A DNA stretch of 64,000 bases from Thiobacillus sp. (GCA_018263115.1 JADFDC010000002.1:62001-126000), one strand, 5' to 3'; numbered from the stretch's first letter, positions 19,033 through 31,658 are shown. The notes: a model not told the origin generated them from the sequence alone. Made by a program: numbers and translations.

Positions 19033-21772
19033 ATTGCCGTAACCTGGAAAGTTGGCTGCGCAATTTTTCCTGCATGGCCGTAAAATCAGCCAATCGTTTT
19101 CTTTCCTGCTCGACCACAGCGGGCGGGGCTTTACCGGCAAAACTCGGATTGCCGAGTTTTCCGTTGCACTTGTCCATTTCGCCTGCAATCCGTGCGATTT
19201 CCTTTTCCAGCCGTGCGATTTCCGCATCCCTGTCGATTTCGATTTGCAGCATCAACCGGCAGTCGCCCACGATGGCTACCGGCGCGTCGCCCGCGGGCAG
19301 TTCGGGATAGATGTCGAATTTGGAAAGCTTGGCCAGCGCGGTCAGATAAGGGCCAAATGCCTGGTAACGGTCTTTGTCACCAGTCAGGGCGAGCGGCACT
19401 TTCTCGGCGGGAGAAAGTTTCATTTCACCCCGCAGACCGCGAACGGCATCCACCAGCGATTTGAGTTCCAGAATATGGGTGTTGGCTGACTGATCGGCAG
19501 CGCTTTCATCCACCATTGGGTAGGGCTGAAGCATGATGCTGTGTCCGGTCCTGCCGGCAAGCGGGGCAACCTTCTGCCACAGCTCCTCGGTAATGAAGGG
19601 AATGACGGGATGCGCCAGGCGCAGGGCGCTTTCCAGAACGCGAATCAGGGTATGGCGGGTGGCGCGCTGCTGCGCCTCGTTGCCTGTATGGAGTTGTACC
19701 TTGGCCAGTTCCAGATACCAGTCGCAATATTCGTCCCAGACGAATTCATAGATCGCACGGCTGGCCATGTCGAAGCGGTAGTCGGAGAAGGCGGCCAATA
19801 CATCACGATTGGCATCATTCAACCGGTTGATAATCCAGCGATCGGCAAAGGAATGCTCGATTGGCTGAGAAGCATCCTGGCCGCAATCCTTGTCTTCGGT
19901 GTTCATCAGGACAAAACGCGTGGCATTCCACAGCTTGTTGCAGAAGTTGCGATAGCCCTCGCAGCGCTGCAGGTCGAACTTGATGTCGCGTCCGTGTGTG
20001 GCAAGGCTGGCGAAAGTAAAGCGCACGGCATCGGTGCCGAATGCGGGGAAACCATTTGGATAGTCGGCGCGGGTTTGTCTGGCGATGGATTCAGCCTGTT
20101 TCGGATTCATCAATCCGGTGGTGCGCTTGCCGATCAATGCATCCAGCGTGATGCCATCAATGAGATCGATGGGATCGATGATATTGCCCTTGGACTTGCT
20201 CATCTTGTTGCCGTGCGCGTCGCGTACGAGGCCGGTTACATACACCTCATGGAAGGGCACCTTGCCGGTGAAGTGGAGCGACATCATGACCATGCGCGCC
20301 ACCCAGAAGAAGATGATGTCGAAACCTGTAACGAGGACAGCGCCTGGCAGAAAATTCCTCAGTTCGGGCGTCTCTTCCGGCCAGCCCAGGGTCGAAAACG
20401 GCCACAGAGCGGAGGAGAACCAGGTATCCAGCACATCTTCATCCTGTTTGAGGGCGCGGCCGCCCGCCAGCTTGCCTGCTTCCTCCTCACTATGCGCAAC
20501 GTAAATGTTGCCCTCATCGTCGTACCACGCGGGGATGCGATGTCCCCACCAGAGCTGGCGTGAGATGCACCAATCCTGGATGTTTTCCAGCCATTGATTG
20601 TAGGTAGTGGTCCAGTTTTCCGGAACAAATTTCAGCTCGCCGGACTTCACGACCTCCAGTCCGCGTTTGGCCAGTCCTTCCATGGCCATGAACCACTGGT
20701 CGGTGAGCATGGGTTCGATCACGGCGTGTGTACGATCGCCGCGCGGCACCATGAGCTTGTGAGGCTTGGCAGCGACCAGGAGGTTCCTGGCCTTCAGTTC
20801 GGAGAGGATTTTCTCGCGTGCGACATAGCGATCGAGGCCCTGGTATTCCTCCGGACCTAACTCATTGATTTTTGCATCTAGCGTCAGAATGCTGATGGGT
20901 ACGAGTTTGTGACGCTGGCCGACGGCATAGTCATTGAAATCGTGCGCGGGCGTGATCTTGACAACGCCCGTGCCGAAGGCAGGGTCGACATAATCATCGG
21001 CGATGATCGGGATGCTGCGTTCGGCCACTGGTAGCCGGACGTGTTTGCCGACAAGATGTTTATATCGTTCGTCATCCGGATGCACGGCTACGGCCACATC
21101 GCCCAGCATGGTTTCCGGGCGTGTCGTGGCAACCTCAAGGTGTCCTGGTTCACCCTCCAGCGGGTAGAGGATATGCCACATGAAACCGTCTTCTTCCTGA
21201 TTGACGACTTCCAGATCAGACACGGCGGTTTGCAGGACGGGGTCCCAGTTGACCAGGCGCTTGCCACGATAAATGAGCCCCTGTTTGTAAAGCGTGACGA
21301 AAACTTCCGAAACTGCCTTGGACAGGCCCTCATCCATGGTGAAGCGCTCGCGGCTCCAGTCTGGCGATGTCCCCAGCCGGCGCATTTGCCGCGTGATGGT
21401 GGAGCCGGAATGCTCTTTCCATTCCCAGACTTTTTCTAGAAACTTCTCGCGGCCCAGGTCGTGACGAGAAATGCCCTTTGCATCGAGCTGGCGCTCGACC
21501 ACGATCTGGGTCGCAATGCCTGCATGGTCGGTGCCTGGTTGCCAGAGCGTGTTGTCGCCCTGCATGCGATGTAGCCGGATCAGCGCGTCCATCAGGGTGT
21601 GCTGGAAGGCGTGTCCCATGTGCAGCGTACCCGTGACATTTGGCGGCGGCAGCATGATGCAGTAGGAGGGTTGGGTTGAGTCGCTGGAGGGCTTGAAATG
21701 GCCGGCGGATTCCCACTGCTGATACCAACGGGATTCGATGTCTTTTGGCTCGAAGGCTTTGGCGAGTTCCAT
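19031..21772 (-). CDS. valS: Valyl-tRNA synthetase
   Basis: [15 protein letters not shown] (HIGH), KMSKSKGN (KMSKS), C-terminal coiled coil. Confidence 0.98.
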   Translation of the reverse strand: MELAKAFEPKDIESRWYQQWESAGHFKPSSDSTQPSYCIMLPPPNVTGTLHMGHAFQHTLMDALIRLHRMQGDNTLWQPGTDHAGIATQIVVERQLDAKGISRHDLGREKFLEKVWEWKEHSGSTITRQMRRLGTSPDWSRERFTMDEGLSKAVSEVFVTLYKQGLIYRGKRLVNWDPVLQTAVSDLEVVNQEEDGFMWHILYPLEGEPGHLEVATTRPETMLGDVAVAVHPDDERYKHLVGKHVRLPVAERSIPIIADDYVDPAFGTGVVKITPAHDFNDYAVGQRHKLVPISILTLDAKINELGPEEYQGLDRYVAREKILSELKARNLLVAAKPHKLMVPRGDRTHAVIEPMLTDQWFMAMEGLAKRGLEVVKSGELKFVPENWTTTYNQWLENIQDWCISRQLWWGHRIPAWYDDEGNIYVAHSEEEAGKLAGGRALKQDEDVLDTWFSSALWPFSTLGWPEETPELRNFLPGAVLVTGFDIIFFWVARMVMMSLHFTGKVPFHEVYVTGLVRDAHGNKMSKSKGNIIDPIDLIDGITLDALIGKRTTGLMNPKQAESIARQTRADYPNGFPAFGTDAVRFTFASLATHGRDIKFDLQRCEGYRNFCNKLWNATRFVLMNTEDKDCGQDASQPIEHSFADRWIINRLNDANRDVLAAFSDYRFDMASRAIYEFVWDEYCDWYLELAKVQLHTGNEAQQRATRHTLIRVLESALRLAHPVIPFITEELWQKVAPLAGRTGHSIMLQPYPMVDESAADQSANTHILELKSLVDAVRGLRGEMKLSPAEKVPLALTGDKDRYQAFGPYLTALAKLSKFDIYPELPAGDAPVAIVGDCRLMLQIEIDRDAEIARLEKEIARIAGEMDKCNGKLGNPSFAGKAPPAVVEQERKRLADFTAMQEKLRSQLSRLRQ

Positions 21773-21823
21773 GCTGGTTGCCGTGGATTCAAAACCCGCA
21801 ATTATAACGGCAGGAAGAGGGCC

Positions 21824-22324
21824 TCAGGGTTTCCCAAGTCTTTCATTGATGGCTTCGCGCACAATCTCGCGGATGTTGACATCCAGTTGCGCCAGCAGTG
21901 CCGAGACAGTGTCGTCCAGGCTGCTGTGAATCCGAGAAGAAATCTTGTTCTGAAGCAGCGCTGACAATTTTGGTTCCAGTTCCCCCATCAACTGCTCGGC
22001 GAGGCTGTCCGAGATGGCGAGTGAGTCTGTTGTCGGTATGGGTGGTTGTTCTGCCTGAGGAATTGGCTCGGTACGGAGTAATTCAGGTTCAGCAGCAACT
22101 GTTTCTGGCGCGTCAGCGACTTCAATATTTTGAGCATTGGCAGGGTTACCCATGACCACGACATCGGTCAGGACGGGCAGCCAGGCATCCGGTGGCGGGG
22201 CAGCAGGCTCCTCAACCTGAGTCGGCTCGGATACTTTGGCATCCTGCGCAGGATGCTCAGTCTCGTTCCCGCGATGCTTCTTGAGCAACGCATCCATTTT
22301 GTCGAGGAGAGGGTCTTGGCTCAT
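21824..22324 (-). CDS. Hypothetical acidic/proline-rich protein with C-terminal helical region
   Basis: ORF between valS and holC, same strand. Confidence 0.65.
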   Translation of the reverse strand: MSQDPLLDKMDALLKKHRGNETEHPAQDAKVSEPTQVEEPAAPPPDAWLPVLTDVVVMGNPANAQNIEVADAPETVAAEPELLRTEPIPQAEQPPIPTTDSLAISDSLAEQLMGELEPKLSALLQNKISSRIHSSLDDTVSALLAQLDVNIREIVREAINERLGKP

Positions 22325-22360
22325 TGTGCTATGCCTTGTTCCATCTTTCAGGTGTCAAAC

Positions 22361-22786
22361 CTAATGCTGACCTTGCAAGTCATGCGTTACAAGATCATAG
22401 CCCCGTTCCTTGTAATAACGGTAACGCTGACGGCTGGCTACAAGATCGGTTTCTTCTGGCGTGACGATTTCCAGTAAGCGGTCGAAACGGCTGAATACTG
22501 AAGGGGGCTCCTGATCCAGATTGATGATGATATCGGCTCGGGTCAGCGGTTCCATGCGCGAGCCGATAATAATGGGCGTGGCTGCTGCGAGCGGGCTGTC
22601 GTCCAAACAATGCGGGATGAATGATAGTGCAGGCTGGATCCATAGCATTCTGTCCACTTCTCTTGCTATGGCTTTGTCTGATGCATATACCAGCACGTTC
22701 AGTTTCTGACCCCAGGCTTTGGCAATCAGCTGGCGGGCAACGCTTAACTTGTTCTCGGCGTGGGTATAGAAGCTGATGTGGGTCAT
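22361..22786 (-). CDS. holC: DNA polymerase III chi subunit
   Basis: ISFYTHAENKLSVARQLIAKAWGQ...LVYASDKAIAREVDRMLW; upstream of pepA is pepA-holC-valS order. Confidence 0.93.
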   Translation of the reverse strand: MTHISFYTHAENKLSVARQLIAKAWGQKLNVLVYASDKAIAREVDRMLWIQPALSFIPHCLDDSPLAAATPIIIGSRMEPLTRADIIINLDQEPPSVFSRFDRLLEIVTPEETDLVASRQRYRYYKERGYDLVTHDLQGQH

Positions 22787-22802
22787 GTCGCGAGAGTTCT
22801 TG

Positions 22803-24308
22803 TCAGCCCTGCTGGTTAATCAGGAATTGGGTCAGCAGGGGAACAGGCCGGCCAGTGGACCCCTTTTTCTCGCGCCCGCTTCTGTAAGCCGTACCGGCAA
22901 TGTCCAGATGAGCCCAAGGGTAGCTGTTGGTGAATTTTGACAGGAAACAGGCAGCGGTAATGGAACCGCCTGCGCGCCCGCCGATATTGGCTACATCGGC
23001 CAGCGCGCTTTTCAACTGTTCCTGGTATTCATCCCACATTGGCATGCGCCAGACCCTGTCCCAAGCCTGGTCGGCTGCCTGTTCGAGTTTCTGCGCCAGT
23101 TTGTCGTCATTCGCGTACAGGGCGCTTGGATGATGGCCCAGCGCAATGACACAGGCGCCCGTGAGTGTCGCAAGATCAACTACAGCTGCTGGTTTGAACC
23201 GCTCGGCATAGGTCAGCGCATCACACAGGATGAGCCGGCCTTCGGCATCGGTATTGAGAATTTCAATGGTTAATCCGGACATGGCTGTGACGATGTCACC
23301 AGGCTTGTTGGCGGAAGCGTCGGGCATGTTTTCGCAGGAGGGAATGAGTCCGACCACATTGAGCTTGAGACCCAGCTCGCCGATGGCGCGGAAGGTGCCA
23401 AGAACCGAACCGCCGCCACTCATGTCGTAATTCATTTCATCCATGTCCGCTGCGGGCTTCAAGGAAATTCCACCCGCGTCAAAGGTGATGGCCTTGCCGA
23501 CCAGGACAACCGGTTTGTCGCCCTTTTTGCCGCCTTCATGCCGCAGTTCAATGAATGCTGGCGGCTTGTCACTGCCTTTGGCAACAGACAGGAAAGAACC
23601 CATGCCCAGCTTTTCGCATGCCGCGCGGTCCATTACCTTGCATTTGAATGCGTATGTTTTGGCAAGTTGCCTGGCCTGGTCCGCCAGATAGGAAGGGGTG
23701 CAGACATTGGAGGGCAGATTACCAAGATCCTTGGCCAGAGACATGCCATGGGCAACGGCAACGCCTTGCTTCAACCCTTTGTTGGCAGCGGTTTCCTGAC
23801 GTTTGCTGGTTGCAAAGCTGATGTGCTTGAGGTTGGCGGGGTCAGATGGCTTGCTTTTCATCCGTTCGAAACGGTAGAGGACATCGCTGGCCACGATGGT
23901 CGCCTGGGCTGTATTCCAGACGACATCGCGGTTGTCGACCTGGGTCTCCGTAAGCGTCATGGCGATATGTTCGGTGCCAGTGTCCTTCAGCGCTTCAACC
24001 GCCGAGGCGATGACATCACGGTAGCGTTTCTCGGAAAATTCGTCTTCCTTGCCCAGCCCCACCAGAAGAACGCGTGGCGCCAAAAGGCCGGGAATCCCGT
24101 GGAGCAGCAGGGTGCTGCCTGATTTGCCATTCATGTCGCCACTGCGAAGAATTTTAGTGAGATGTCCGCCAGAGGCTTTGTCCAATGCGCGTCCGGTAGT
24201 CGTCAATTGCCGGTGATCATGGACGCCCACAACAATACAGTCGCAGCGCAGTTTCCCGGCATCTTCGGTTTTTATGCTAAATTTGATTTCGTTTTGTTTG
24301 GCTGACAT
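22803..24308 (-). CDS. pepA: Leucyl aminopeptidase
   Basis: NTDAEGRL signature, VGKAITFDAGGISLKP. Confidence 0.97.
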   Translation of the reverse strand: MSAKQNEIKFSIKTEDAGKLRCDCIVVGVHDHRQLTTTGRALDKASGGHLTKILRSGDMNGKSGSTLLLHGIPGLLAPRVLLVGLGKEDEFSEKRYRDVIASAVEALKDTGTEHIAMTLTETQVDNRDVVWNTAQATIVASDVLYRFERMKSKPSDPANLKHISFATSKRQETAANKGLKQGVAVAHGMSLAKDLGNLPSNVCTPSYLADQARQLAKTYAFKCKVMDRAACEKLGMGSFLSVAKGSDKPPAFIELRHEGGKKGDKPVVLVGKAITFDAGGISLKPAADMDEMNYDMSGGGSVLGTFRAIGELGLKLNVVGLIPSCENMPDASANKPGDIVTAMSGLTIEILNTDAEGRLILCDALTYAERFKPAAVVDLATLTGACVIALGHHPSALYANDDKLAQKLEQAADQAWDRVWRMPMWDEYQEQLKSALADVANIGGRAGGSITAACFLSKFTNSYPWAHLDIAGTAYRSGREKKGSTGRPVPLLTQFLINQQG

Positions 24309-24414
24309 GGCGTTTCTTTGACCTGATTAACTTGGATGACCTCAATCTTTGCAAACACCAGCCAGATAGTCAAAACCTCCTTGAGTCCAATTTGAGTTCC
24401 GAGACCCCCATTTA

Positions 24415-25494
24415 ATGCGTTATCGTCAGGCACTGCTCCGGGAATTGAGCTTGTCGAGCGGGGCTTCGCTCATCGTTTTGATCGCAATTACCCTGGTGAC
24501 GCTTTTCATCCGTTTGCTGGGTGAAGCGGCACGCGGCGAACTCGCCAACGAGGCTGTGTTTACCTATCTGGGCTTCAGCCTGCTGCATTTTTTGCCCGTT
24601 CTCCTTTCAATCGGGATATTCATCGGCGTGCTGCTCACCTTCATGCGCTATTGGCGCGATAGTGAGATGGTGATCTGGCTGAATTCCGGGCTTTCCCTGC
24701 TCGACTGGGCCAAGCCTGTCCTGCTTTTCATATTGCCACTGGTGGCTGTGCTGACATTGCTGACAACGGCGCTGATTCCCTGGGCGATGAACAAGAAAGA
24801 TATCTATAAACAAGAGCTGCTGAGCCGCGAAGACACTTCGGCAATTGCACCCGGTCTGTTTGCGGAATCCCACGGCGGGGAGCGGGTATATTTCGTTGAA
24901 AATCTGAATCCTCTGACGGGATCAGTGAAAAATGTTTTCATGCAATCTAGCGAGGGCGGCAAACTGGGCGTGGTCGTTGCGGCTGAGGGCCGCCAGGATA
25001 AGCTTGAGGATGGCACTCGCTTTCTGATTCTTTCGCAGGGGCGCCGTTATGAAGGAACGCCGGGTCGGGCGGATTACCGCATTGTCCAGTTTGAAAAATA
25101 CTGGATGCGCCTGGACCCCATTGAAGCGCAGGCCAGAGGCATGACCGCCAGAAAAACCGGTACGCTGGACTTGTTCAGGCAAACCGCGCCCGATGCGCGG
25201 GCAGAATTGCTGGGGCGTCTGAGTTCGCCCATCAGCGCTGTTGTGCTGGCCTTGTTCGCATTGCCGCTTAGCTTTGTGAATACGAGAGCCCGCCGTTCAT
25301 TCGGGTTGATCGCAGCCTTGCTTATCTACTTCCTTTACAACAACCTGATGTCCATCAGTCAGGCATGGGTTGCTCAGGACAAGATGAACATTATCACCGG
25401 CTTGATGATGGGGCACCTTCCCATGATTGTTGCGCTGGTGCTTTTCTTTGCGTATCGGCTACGCATGAAACCGCTTAGGGTTGGAAATTCTTGA
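24415..25494 (+). CDS. lptF: LPS export permease LptF
   Basis: YjgP/YjgQ-family membrane protein; paired with lptG, divergent from pepA. Confidence 0.93.
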   Translation: MRYRQALLRELSLSSGASLIVLIAITLVTLFIRLLGEAARGELANEAVFTYLGFSLLHFLPVLLSIGIFIGVLLTFMRYWRDSEMVIWLNSGLSLLDWAKPVLLFILPLVAVLTLLTTALIPWAMNKKDIYKQELLSREDTSAIAPGLFAESHGGERVYFVENLNPLTGSVKNVFMQSSEGGKLGVVVAAEGRQDKLEDGTRFLILSQGRRYEGTPGRADYRIVQFEKYWMRLDPIEAQARGMTARKTGTLDLFRQTAPDARAELLGRLSSPISAVVLALFALPLSFVNTRARRSFGLIAALLIYFLYNNLMSISQAWVAQDKMNIITGLMMGHLPMIVALVLFFAYRLRMKPLRVGNS

Positions 25495-26564
25495 ATCTGA
25501 TCGCGCGATATTTGCTGAAGGAAGTGGCCTTTGCCGCGGGTTTTGTTTTTCTTGCACTTCTGGTGCTGTTTTCGTTTTTCGATTTGATTAATGAGTTGGG
25601 GGGCATGGGCCGGGGTGGCTACGGGCTGGCGCAGGTTGCGTTGTTTGTTCTGCTGAATATTCCTGGCCATGTCTATGAAATTGTTCCCATCGCGGCATTG
25701 ATCGGAACCTTGTTTGCGTTGTCGCGGTTGGTCATGAACTCCGAGTTCGCCGTGATGCGGGTTTCGGGGATATCCAATTGGCGACTTTCTGCCTATCTCG
25801 GTGTCGCGGGGCTTGTGTTTGCTCTGATTGCGCTGGGAGTCGGTGAACTTGTTGCACCCTGGACCGAGCAGGCAGCCCAGAAACTGAAACTGCGCGCGAC
25901 CAAATCCGTTGTGGCTCAGGCTTTCCGCAGCGGACTGTGGGTCAAGGATGGCAGTGCTTTCGTTAATGTGCGGGAAGTCTTGCCGGATGCGAGCCTGCGC
26001 GATATCAGGATTTATGAATTCAATGACAAGTGGGAACTGGTCAGGATTACGGGTGCCCAGAACGGAATATGGCAAAAAAATCAGCAATGGCTGCTGGAAA
26101 AAGTGAGCGACACGGCTTTTTCTCCAGAAGCAATCAAAGTCATGGACGAACCCAAAAGAAGTTGGCGCTCGGTGCTGAGCCCGGACATTCTGAGTGTGCT
26201 GTTGGTGGCGCCAGAAAAGATGGCGACGCCAGTATTGCTCAAGTACATTCAGCATTTGAAAGCGAACAAGCAAAAGACCTCGCGCTACGAAATGGCACTT
26301 TGGTCAAAAATCCTGTACCCCTTCGCAATTCCGGTGATGATGCTGATGGCCTTGCCCTTCGCTTTCCATTCTCCCCGGTCTGGAGGTATCAATCTTAAGA
26401 TTTTTTTAGGAATTCTTGCCGGGCTTGGCTTTCATCTCAGCAATCGTCTGGTTTCGCATGTGGGTTTGTTGAACGATTGGCCGCCCATGTTGACTGCAGT
26501 TGCACCCTCGCTGATTTTCCTGGGGCTGGCCCTCGGGGCGCTGGGGTGGCAGGAGCGGCGCTGA
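25491..26564 (+). CDS. lptG: LPS export permease LptG
   Basis: YjgP/YjgQ family; start overlaps lptF; NSEFAVMRVSGIS. Confidence 0.93.
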   Translation: MNLIARYLLKEVAFAAGFVFLALLVLFSFFDLINELGGMGRGGYGLAQVALFVLLNIPGHVYEIVPIAALIGTLFALSRLVMNSEFAVMRVSGISNWRLSAYLGVAGLVFALIALGVGELVAPWTEQAAQKLKLRATKSVVAQAFRSGLWVKDGSAFVNVREVLPDASLRDIRIYEFNDKWELVRITGAQNGIWQKNQQWLLEKVSDTAFSPEAIKVMDEPKRSWRSVLSPDILSVLLVAPEKMATPVLLKYIQHLKANKQKTSRYEMALWSKILYPFAIPVMMLMALPFAFHSPRSGGINLKIFLGILAGLGFHLSNRLVSHVGLLNDWPPMLTAVAPSLIFLGLALGALGWQERR

Positions 26565-26579
26565 ATCTGATCGTGCTGA

Positions 26580-27011
26580 TCAGCTTGTGCTGATCAGTTG
26601 CGTTTTTGCCAGTCTGTCGTGCAGGAACTGCTTTCTCGAATCGACCAATACCCAAAGAAACCCTAACCCCAAAATCCCCAGGCTGAACAGTGCGAGAAAA
26701 AACCTCAATATGCCGCGGGGAAGGCTAATGTTTGCGCCATTCAGGTCAGTCAAACGGATTCGCCAGGTTTTCATTGCCAGCGTTTGTCCACCGCGGGTCC
26801 AGAAAACCAGGAAATAAATCATCAGTACACTCAGCAAGTAAAGCTGAAACAGGGCCTTTTCCAACGGGTCATTCGCATTGCCAAAAATTGGAATGTAGAC
26901 AAATCCCGCTGCCATCAATACCGCAAGTATTAGAAATGACTCATAAAGCATGGCGGCCAGACGTCGCCAGAAGCCGGGAATTTTTGGCGGAGAGGTTGCG
27001 TTTTCTTGCAT
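26580..27011 (-). CDS. RDD-family membrane protein
   Basis: MQENATSPPKIPGFWRRLAAMLYESFLILAVL...RGGQTLAMKTWRIRLTD; internal ATG at 27011 preferred to the longer ORF. Confidence 0.85.
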   Translation of the reverse strand: MQENATSPPKIPGFWRRLAAMLYESFLILAVLMAAGFVYIPIFGNANDPLEKALFQLYLLSVLMIYFLVFWTRGGQTLAMKTWRIRLTDLNGANISLPRGILRFFLALFSLGILGLGFLWVLVDSRKQFLHDRLAKTQLISTS

Positions 27012-27087
27012 GGAGGTTCTATATTCGCAGTAAAGTGCGGCAATTAGCCGCATTGGCCGGATAATAAATTTAAGGAGGAGGTTGGCG

Positions 27088-27492
27088 ATGCATATCGTAA
27101 AACAACTCATGGCCATACCTGGAGTGATTGCAGCGGGTGAGTTTGCGTATCGTGGAGACCGGTTCTCCTTTGAGGGCGCCTTGACTGCGGAATATGCCAG
27201 GATGGCTTCCATTCTTTGCCGCTCCAATACCATGAGCGTCAACATGCAATCCGAGATTTTCGACTCGTTTGCCGCGAACTGCGGATGCAAGCCGATGCAA
27301 GGCTGGATCGTGCGCGGCGCGCAGGCATCGGTATGCAATGTCGGAAATTATTTTGCCTTTATTGAAAACCGGCCTGATCTGTTGAACGATGTCATGACCA
27401 TCATGCGCGCAAAAGTAGGTGATGTTGGCGACGATTTGCTGGTTAATCTGTATGCAAAAATCGGTGGTGATGTGAAAGAAGCCTTGTATTGA
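27088..27492 (+). CDS. DUF2173-like protein, paralogue 1
   Basis: RBS aaggaggagg upstream; GWIVRGAQASVCNVGNYFAFIEN matches paralogues 2 and 3. Confidence 0.75.
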   Translation: MHIVKQLMAIPGVIAAGEFAYRGDRFSFEGALTAEYARMASILCRSNTMSVNMQSEIFDSFAANCGCKPMQGWIVRGAQASVCNVGNYFAFIENRPDLLNDVMTIMRAKVGDVGDDLLVNLYAKIGGDVKEALY

Positions 27493-27559
27493 CAGGCAAT
27501 TACGCTGGATATTGTTTAGCCGGTCTTTGTGTAAATACTAGTTCGGGAGGGGAGCAATC

Positions 27560-27904
27560 ATGACACTGGAACAAATGATGGATTTGCCGGGTGCACTGGC
27601 GGCATTTTCATATACGGATAAAGGCGATATCACGGGTCACCAGATTCGTGAGGGTACTGAAATCACGCCACAAATTCTGGACTTACTGGCGCATTCCTGC
27701 GTGGCGAATATCGCTGTTGCCACGCTCGAGGCACGTGGCTGGGAATCCCTTACCGGGCAAAAAGGCTTCGAGCCTCTTCAAGGGTTTTCCATGGTCGGGC
27801 TCGAATGGTCAGTGGTGGTAAGTGACCATTGTGGCGTCATCCTCAAGAATCGTGATGTCAATTACGAAGCCTCATTCAATGCTGTTCAGACTTGTTCGGC
27901 ATAA
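27560..27904 (+). CDS. DUF2173-like protein, paralogue 2
   Basis: MTLEQMMDLPGALAAFSYTDKGDITGHQ...GFSMVGLEWSVVVSDHCGVILKN. Confidence 0.78.
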   Translation: MTLEQMMDLPGALAAFSYTDKGDITGHQIREGTEITPQILDLLAHSCVANIAVATLEARGWESLTGQKGFEPLQGFSMVGLEWSVVVSDHCGVILKNRDVNYEASFNAVQTCSA

Positions 27905-27919
27905 GCAAGAGTAAAGAAC

Positions 27920-28255
27920 ATGCCCTTGAAGAAACTACTCGTGCTGGATGGTGTGATAGCGGTTTGCCGGTTTCAGGATGATGGCAGCATCATGGATGCT
28001 GCCGGGATGTTGCCTTCCGACATGATGGAGCGCCTGGCAAAGTTTGCTCAATGGTATCGCCGCATGGTTTCAGGTAACACCGATCTGTTTTCCCTGTTTT
28101 CACAAATGCGCGGCTGGGCGCCCTCGCAGGGCTGGATCGTGTACGGCTCTCAAGTGTCCGTTTGTTCAACGGGAAACCTGGTCTGCATGGTGCAAAATGG
28201 ACAAGGATCGTTGAATGAAATCATGGTTGCGCTGGCAGATGTGGCTCATGATTGA
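27920..28255 (+). CDS. DUF2173-like protein, paralogue 3
   Basis: MPLKKLLVLDGVIAVCRFQDDGSIMDA...GWIVYGSQVSVCSTGNLVCMVQN. Confidence 0.75.
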   Translation: MPLKKLLVLDGVIAVCRFQDDGSIMDAAGMLPSDMMERLAKFAQWYRRMVSGNTDLFSLFSQMRGWAPSQGWIVYGSQVSVCSTGNLVCMVQNGQGSLNEIMVALADVAHD

Positions 28256-28294
28256 CCCTGACTGAAGTCTGGGTATTCCTTTACCCATGCAAAA

Positions 28295-28325
28295 CAAACA
28301 GGCTCCTGGCGGGCCTGTTTTCATT
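28295..28325 (+). terminator. Terminator after the DUF2173-like trio
   Basis: aaacaggc-tcctggcgg-gcctgttttcatt. Confidence 0.75.
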
Positions 28326-28400
28326 CTCTTCCTTGACCGCGGTGGGCTAAAACGTTACCCTTCAACGTTTACGGAAAACTTTGTTTATTAGGCGTTTTTT

Positions 28401-30113
28401 ATGGAATTAACCGGCGCCGAGATCGTCGTAAACTGTCTTGCCGAAGAAGGAGTCGAATTTGTGTTTGGCTACCCGGGCGGTGCAGTGCTCAATATTTACG
28501 ACGCAATCTTCAAGCAGAATAAATTCAAGCACGTGCTTGTGCGACATGAGCAAGCCGCGGTGCATGCGGCTGACGCTTTTTCACGCGCCTCCGGCAAGGT
28601 TGGCGTAGCGTTGGTAACCTCCGGGCCTGGCGTGACCAACGCCGTGACGGGAATTGCCACGGCCTATATGGATTCCATCCCGGTAGTCATTATTTCCGGC
28701 CAGGTGCCCACACCGGCAATTGGACTGGATGCATTTCAGGAAGTGGATGCAGTAGGTGTCACCCGTCCCTGCGTCAAGCACAATTTTCTGGTCAAGGACG
28801 TCAAGGATCTGGCTGCCACGATCAAAAAGGCATTTCACATTGCGGCAACCGGCCGGCCTGGCCCGGTGCTGGTGGATGTTCCCAAGGATGTGACGGCGCA
28901 CAGAACGGAATTCATCTATCCAGACTCGGTAGCCATGCGTTCCTACAACCCTGTTCTGAAAGGGCATGCCGGTCAGGTCAAGAAAGCCGCTCAAATGTTG
29001 CTGGAAGCCAGGCGTCCCATGATTTATACCGGTGGGGGCGTCATTCTCGGCAACGCATCGGAGCAGGTGACCGAGCTAGCAAAACTTTTGCATTTTCCCT
29101 GTACCAATACCCTGATGGGCCTGGGTGGTTACCCTGCTACCGACAGGCAGTTTCTGGGCATGCCAGGTATGCATGGTACATATGAAGCCAACATGGCCAT
29201 GCAGCATAGCGATGTGCTGCTGGCGGTCGGTGCTCGATTTGACGATCGCGTGATTGGCAACCCGGCGCATTTTGCGCGTGAGCAGCGCCGCATCATTCAT
29301 ATTGACGTCGATCCTTCTTCCATCTCCAAGCGGGTCAAAGTGGATGTACCCATCGTCGGCGATGTCAAACAGGTGCTGGAAGAATTGCTGAAGTTGCTCA
29401 AGGCCAGCAAGGAGAAACCGGACGAGTCCGCACTCAACACCTGGTGGACCCAGATCGAATTGTGGCGTTCACGCAATTGTCTGAAATACAACCGCGAGTC
29501 GGACATAATCAAGCCGCAGTACGTAGTTGAGAAACTGTGGGAGGCGACCAAGGGTGATGCCTTTGTGACTTCTGATGTTGGCCAGCATCAGATGTGGGCT
29601 GCCCAGTTCTACAAATTCGACAAGCCCCGCCGCTGGATCAATTCGGGTGGCCTGGGCACCATGGGCGTAGGACTGCCGTATGCCATGGGAGTACAGCTTG
29701 CGCATCCCGATGCCCAGGTGGCCTGCGTGACGGGTGAATCCAGCATCCAGATGTGCATTCAGGAACTCTCCACCTGCAAGCAATATCGCCTGCCAGTGAA
29801 GATTGTCAATCTCAACAACCGATACATGGGCATGGTACGGCAGTGGCAGGAGTTCTTCTATGGCAGCCGTTACGCCGAGTCATACATGGATTCGTTGCCC
29901 GATTTCGTCAAACTGGCCGAATCCTATGGGCACGTCGGCATGAAGATCGAAAAACCCTCGGATGTCGAACCGGCCCTCAAGGAAGCCTTCTCGCCGGCTT
30001 TGAAGGAACGCCTGGTGTTCATGGATTTCATCACCGACCAGACTGAAAATGTCTATCCCATGGTGGAAGGCGGCAAGGGCTTGTCGGAAATGATTCTGGC
30101 GGAGGAGCTTTAA
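28401..30113 (+). CDS. ilvI: Acetolactate synthase large subunit
   Basis: ThDP-enzyme motifs (VFGYPGGAVLNIYDAI, RHEQAAVHAADAFSRASG); followed by the small subunit and ilvC. Confidence 0.97.
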   Translation: MELTGAEIVVNCLAEEGVEFVFGYPGGAVLNIYDAIFKQNKFKHVLVRHEQAAVHAADAFSRASGKVGVALVTSGPGVTNAVTGIATAYMDSIPVVIISGQVPTPAIGLDAFQEVDAVGVTRPCVKHNFLVKDVKDLAATIKKAFHIAATGRPGPVLVDVPKDVTAHRTEFIYPDSVAMRSYNPVLKGHAGQVKKAAQMLLEARRPMIYTGGGVILGNASEQVTELAKLLHFPCTNTLMGLGGYPATDRQFLGMPGMHGTYEANMAMQHSDVLLAVGARFDDRVIGNPAHFAREQRRIIHIDVDPSSISKRVKVDVPIVGDVKQVLEELLKLLKASKEKPDESALNTWWTQIELWRSRNCLKYNRESDIIKPQYVVEKLWEATKGDAFVTSDVGQHQMWAAQFYKFDKPRRWINSGGLGTMGVGLPYAMGVQLAHPDAQVACVTGESSIQMCIQELSTCKQYRLPVKIVNLNNRYMGMVRQWQEFFYGSRYAESYMDSLPDFVKLAESYGHVGMKIEKPSDVEPALKEAFSPALKERLVFMDFITDQTENVYPMVEGGKGLSEMILAEEL

Positions 30114-30115
30114 AG

Positions 30116-31658
<1,543 letters not shown>

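Noticed and set aside
19541-20563. 340-aa plus-strand ORF inside valS
   Set aside because: Antisense shadow of a highly conserved tRNA synthetase gene in high-GC codon context.
28256-28400. ilv attenuator leader peptide upstream of ilvI
   Set aside because: The gap contains the terminator of the DUF2173-like genes but no short ORF rich in Ile/Val/Leu codons could be supported.
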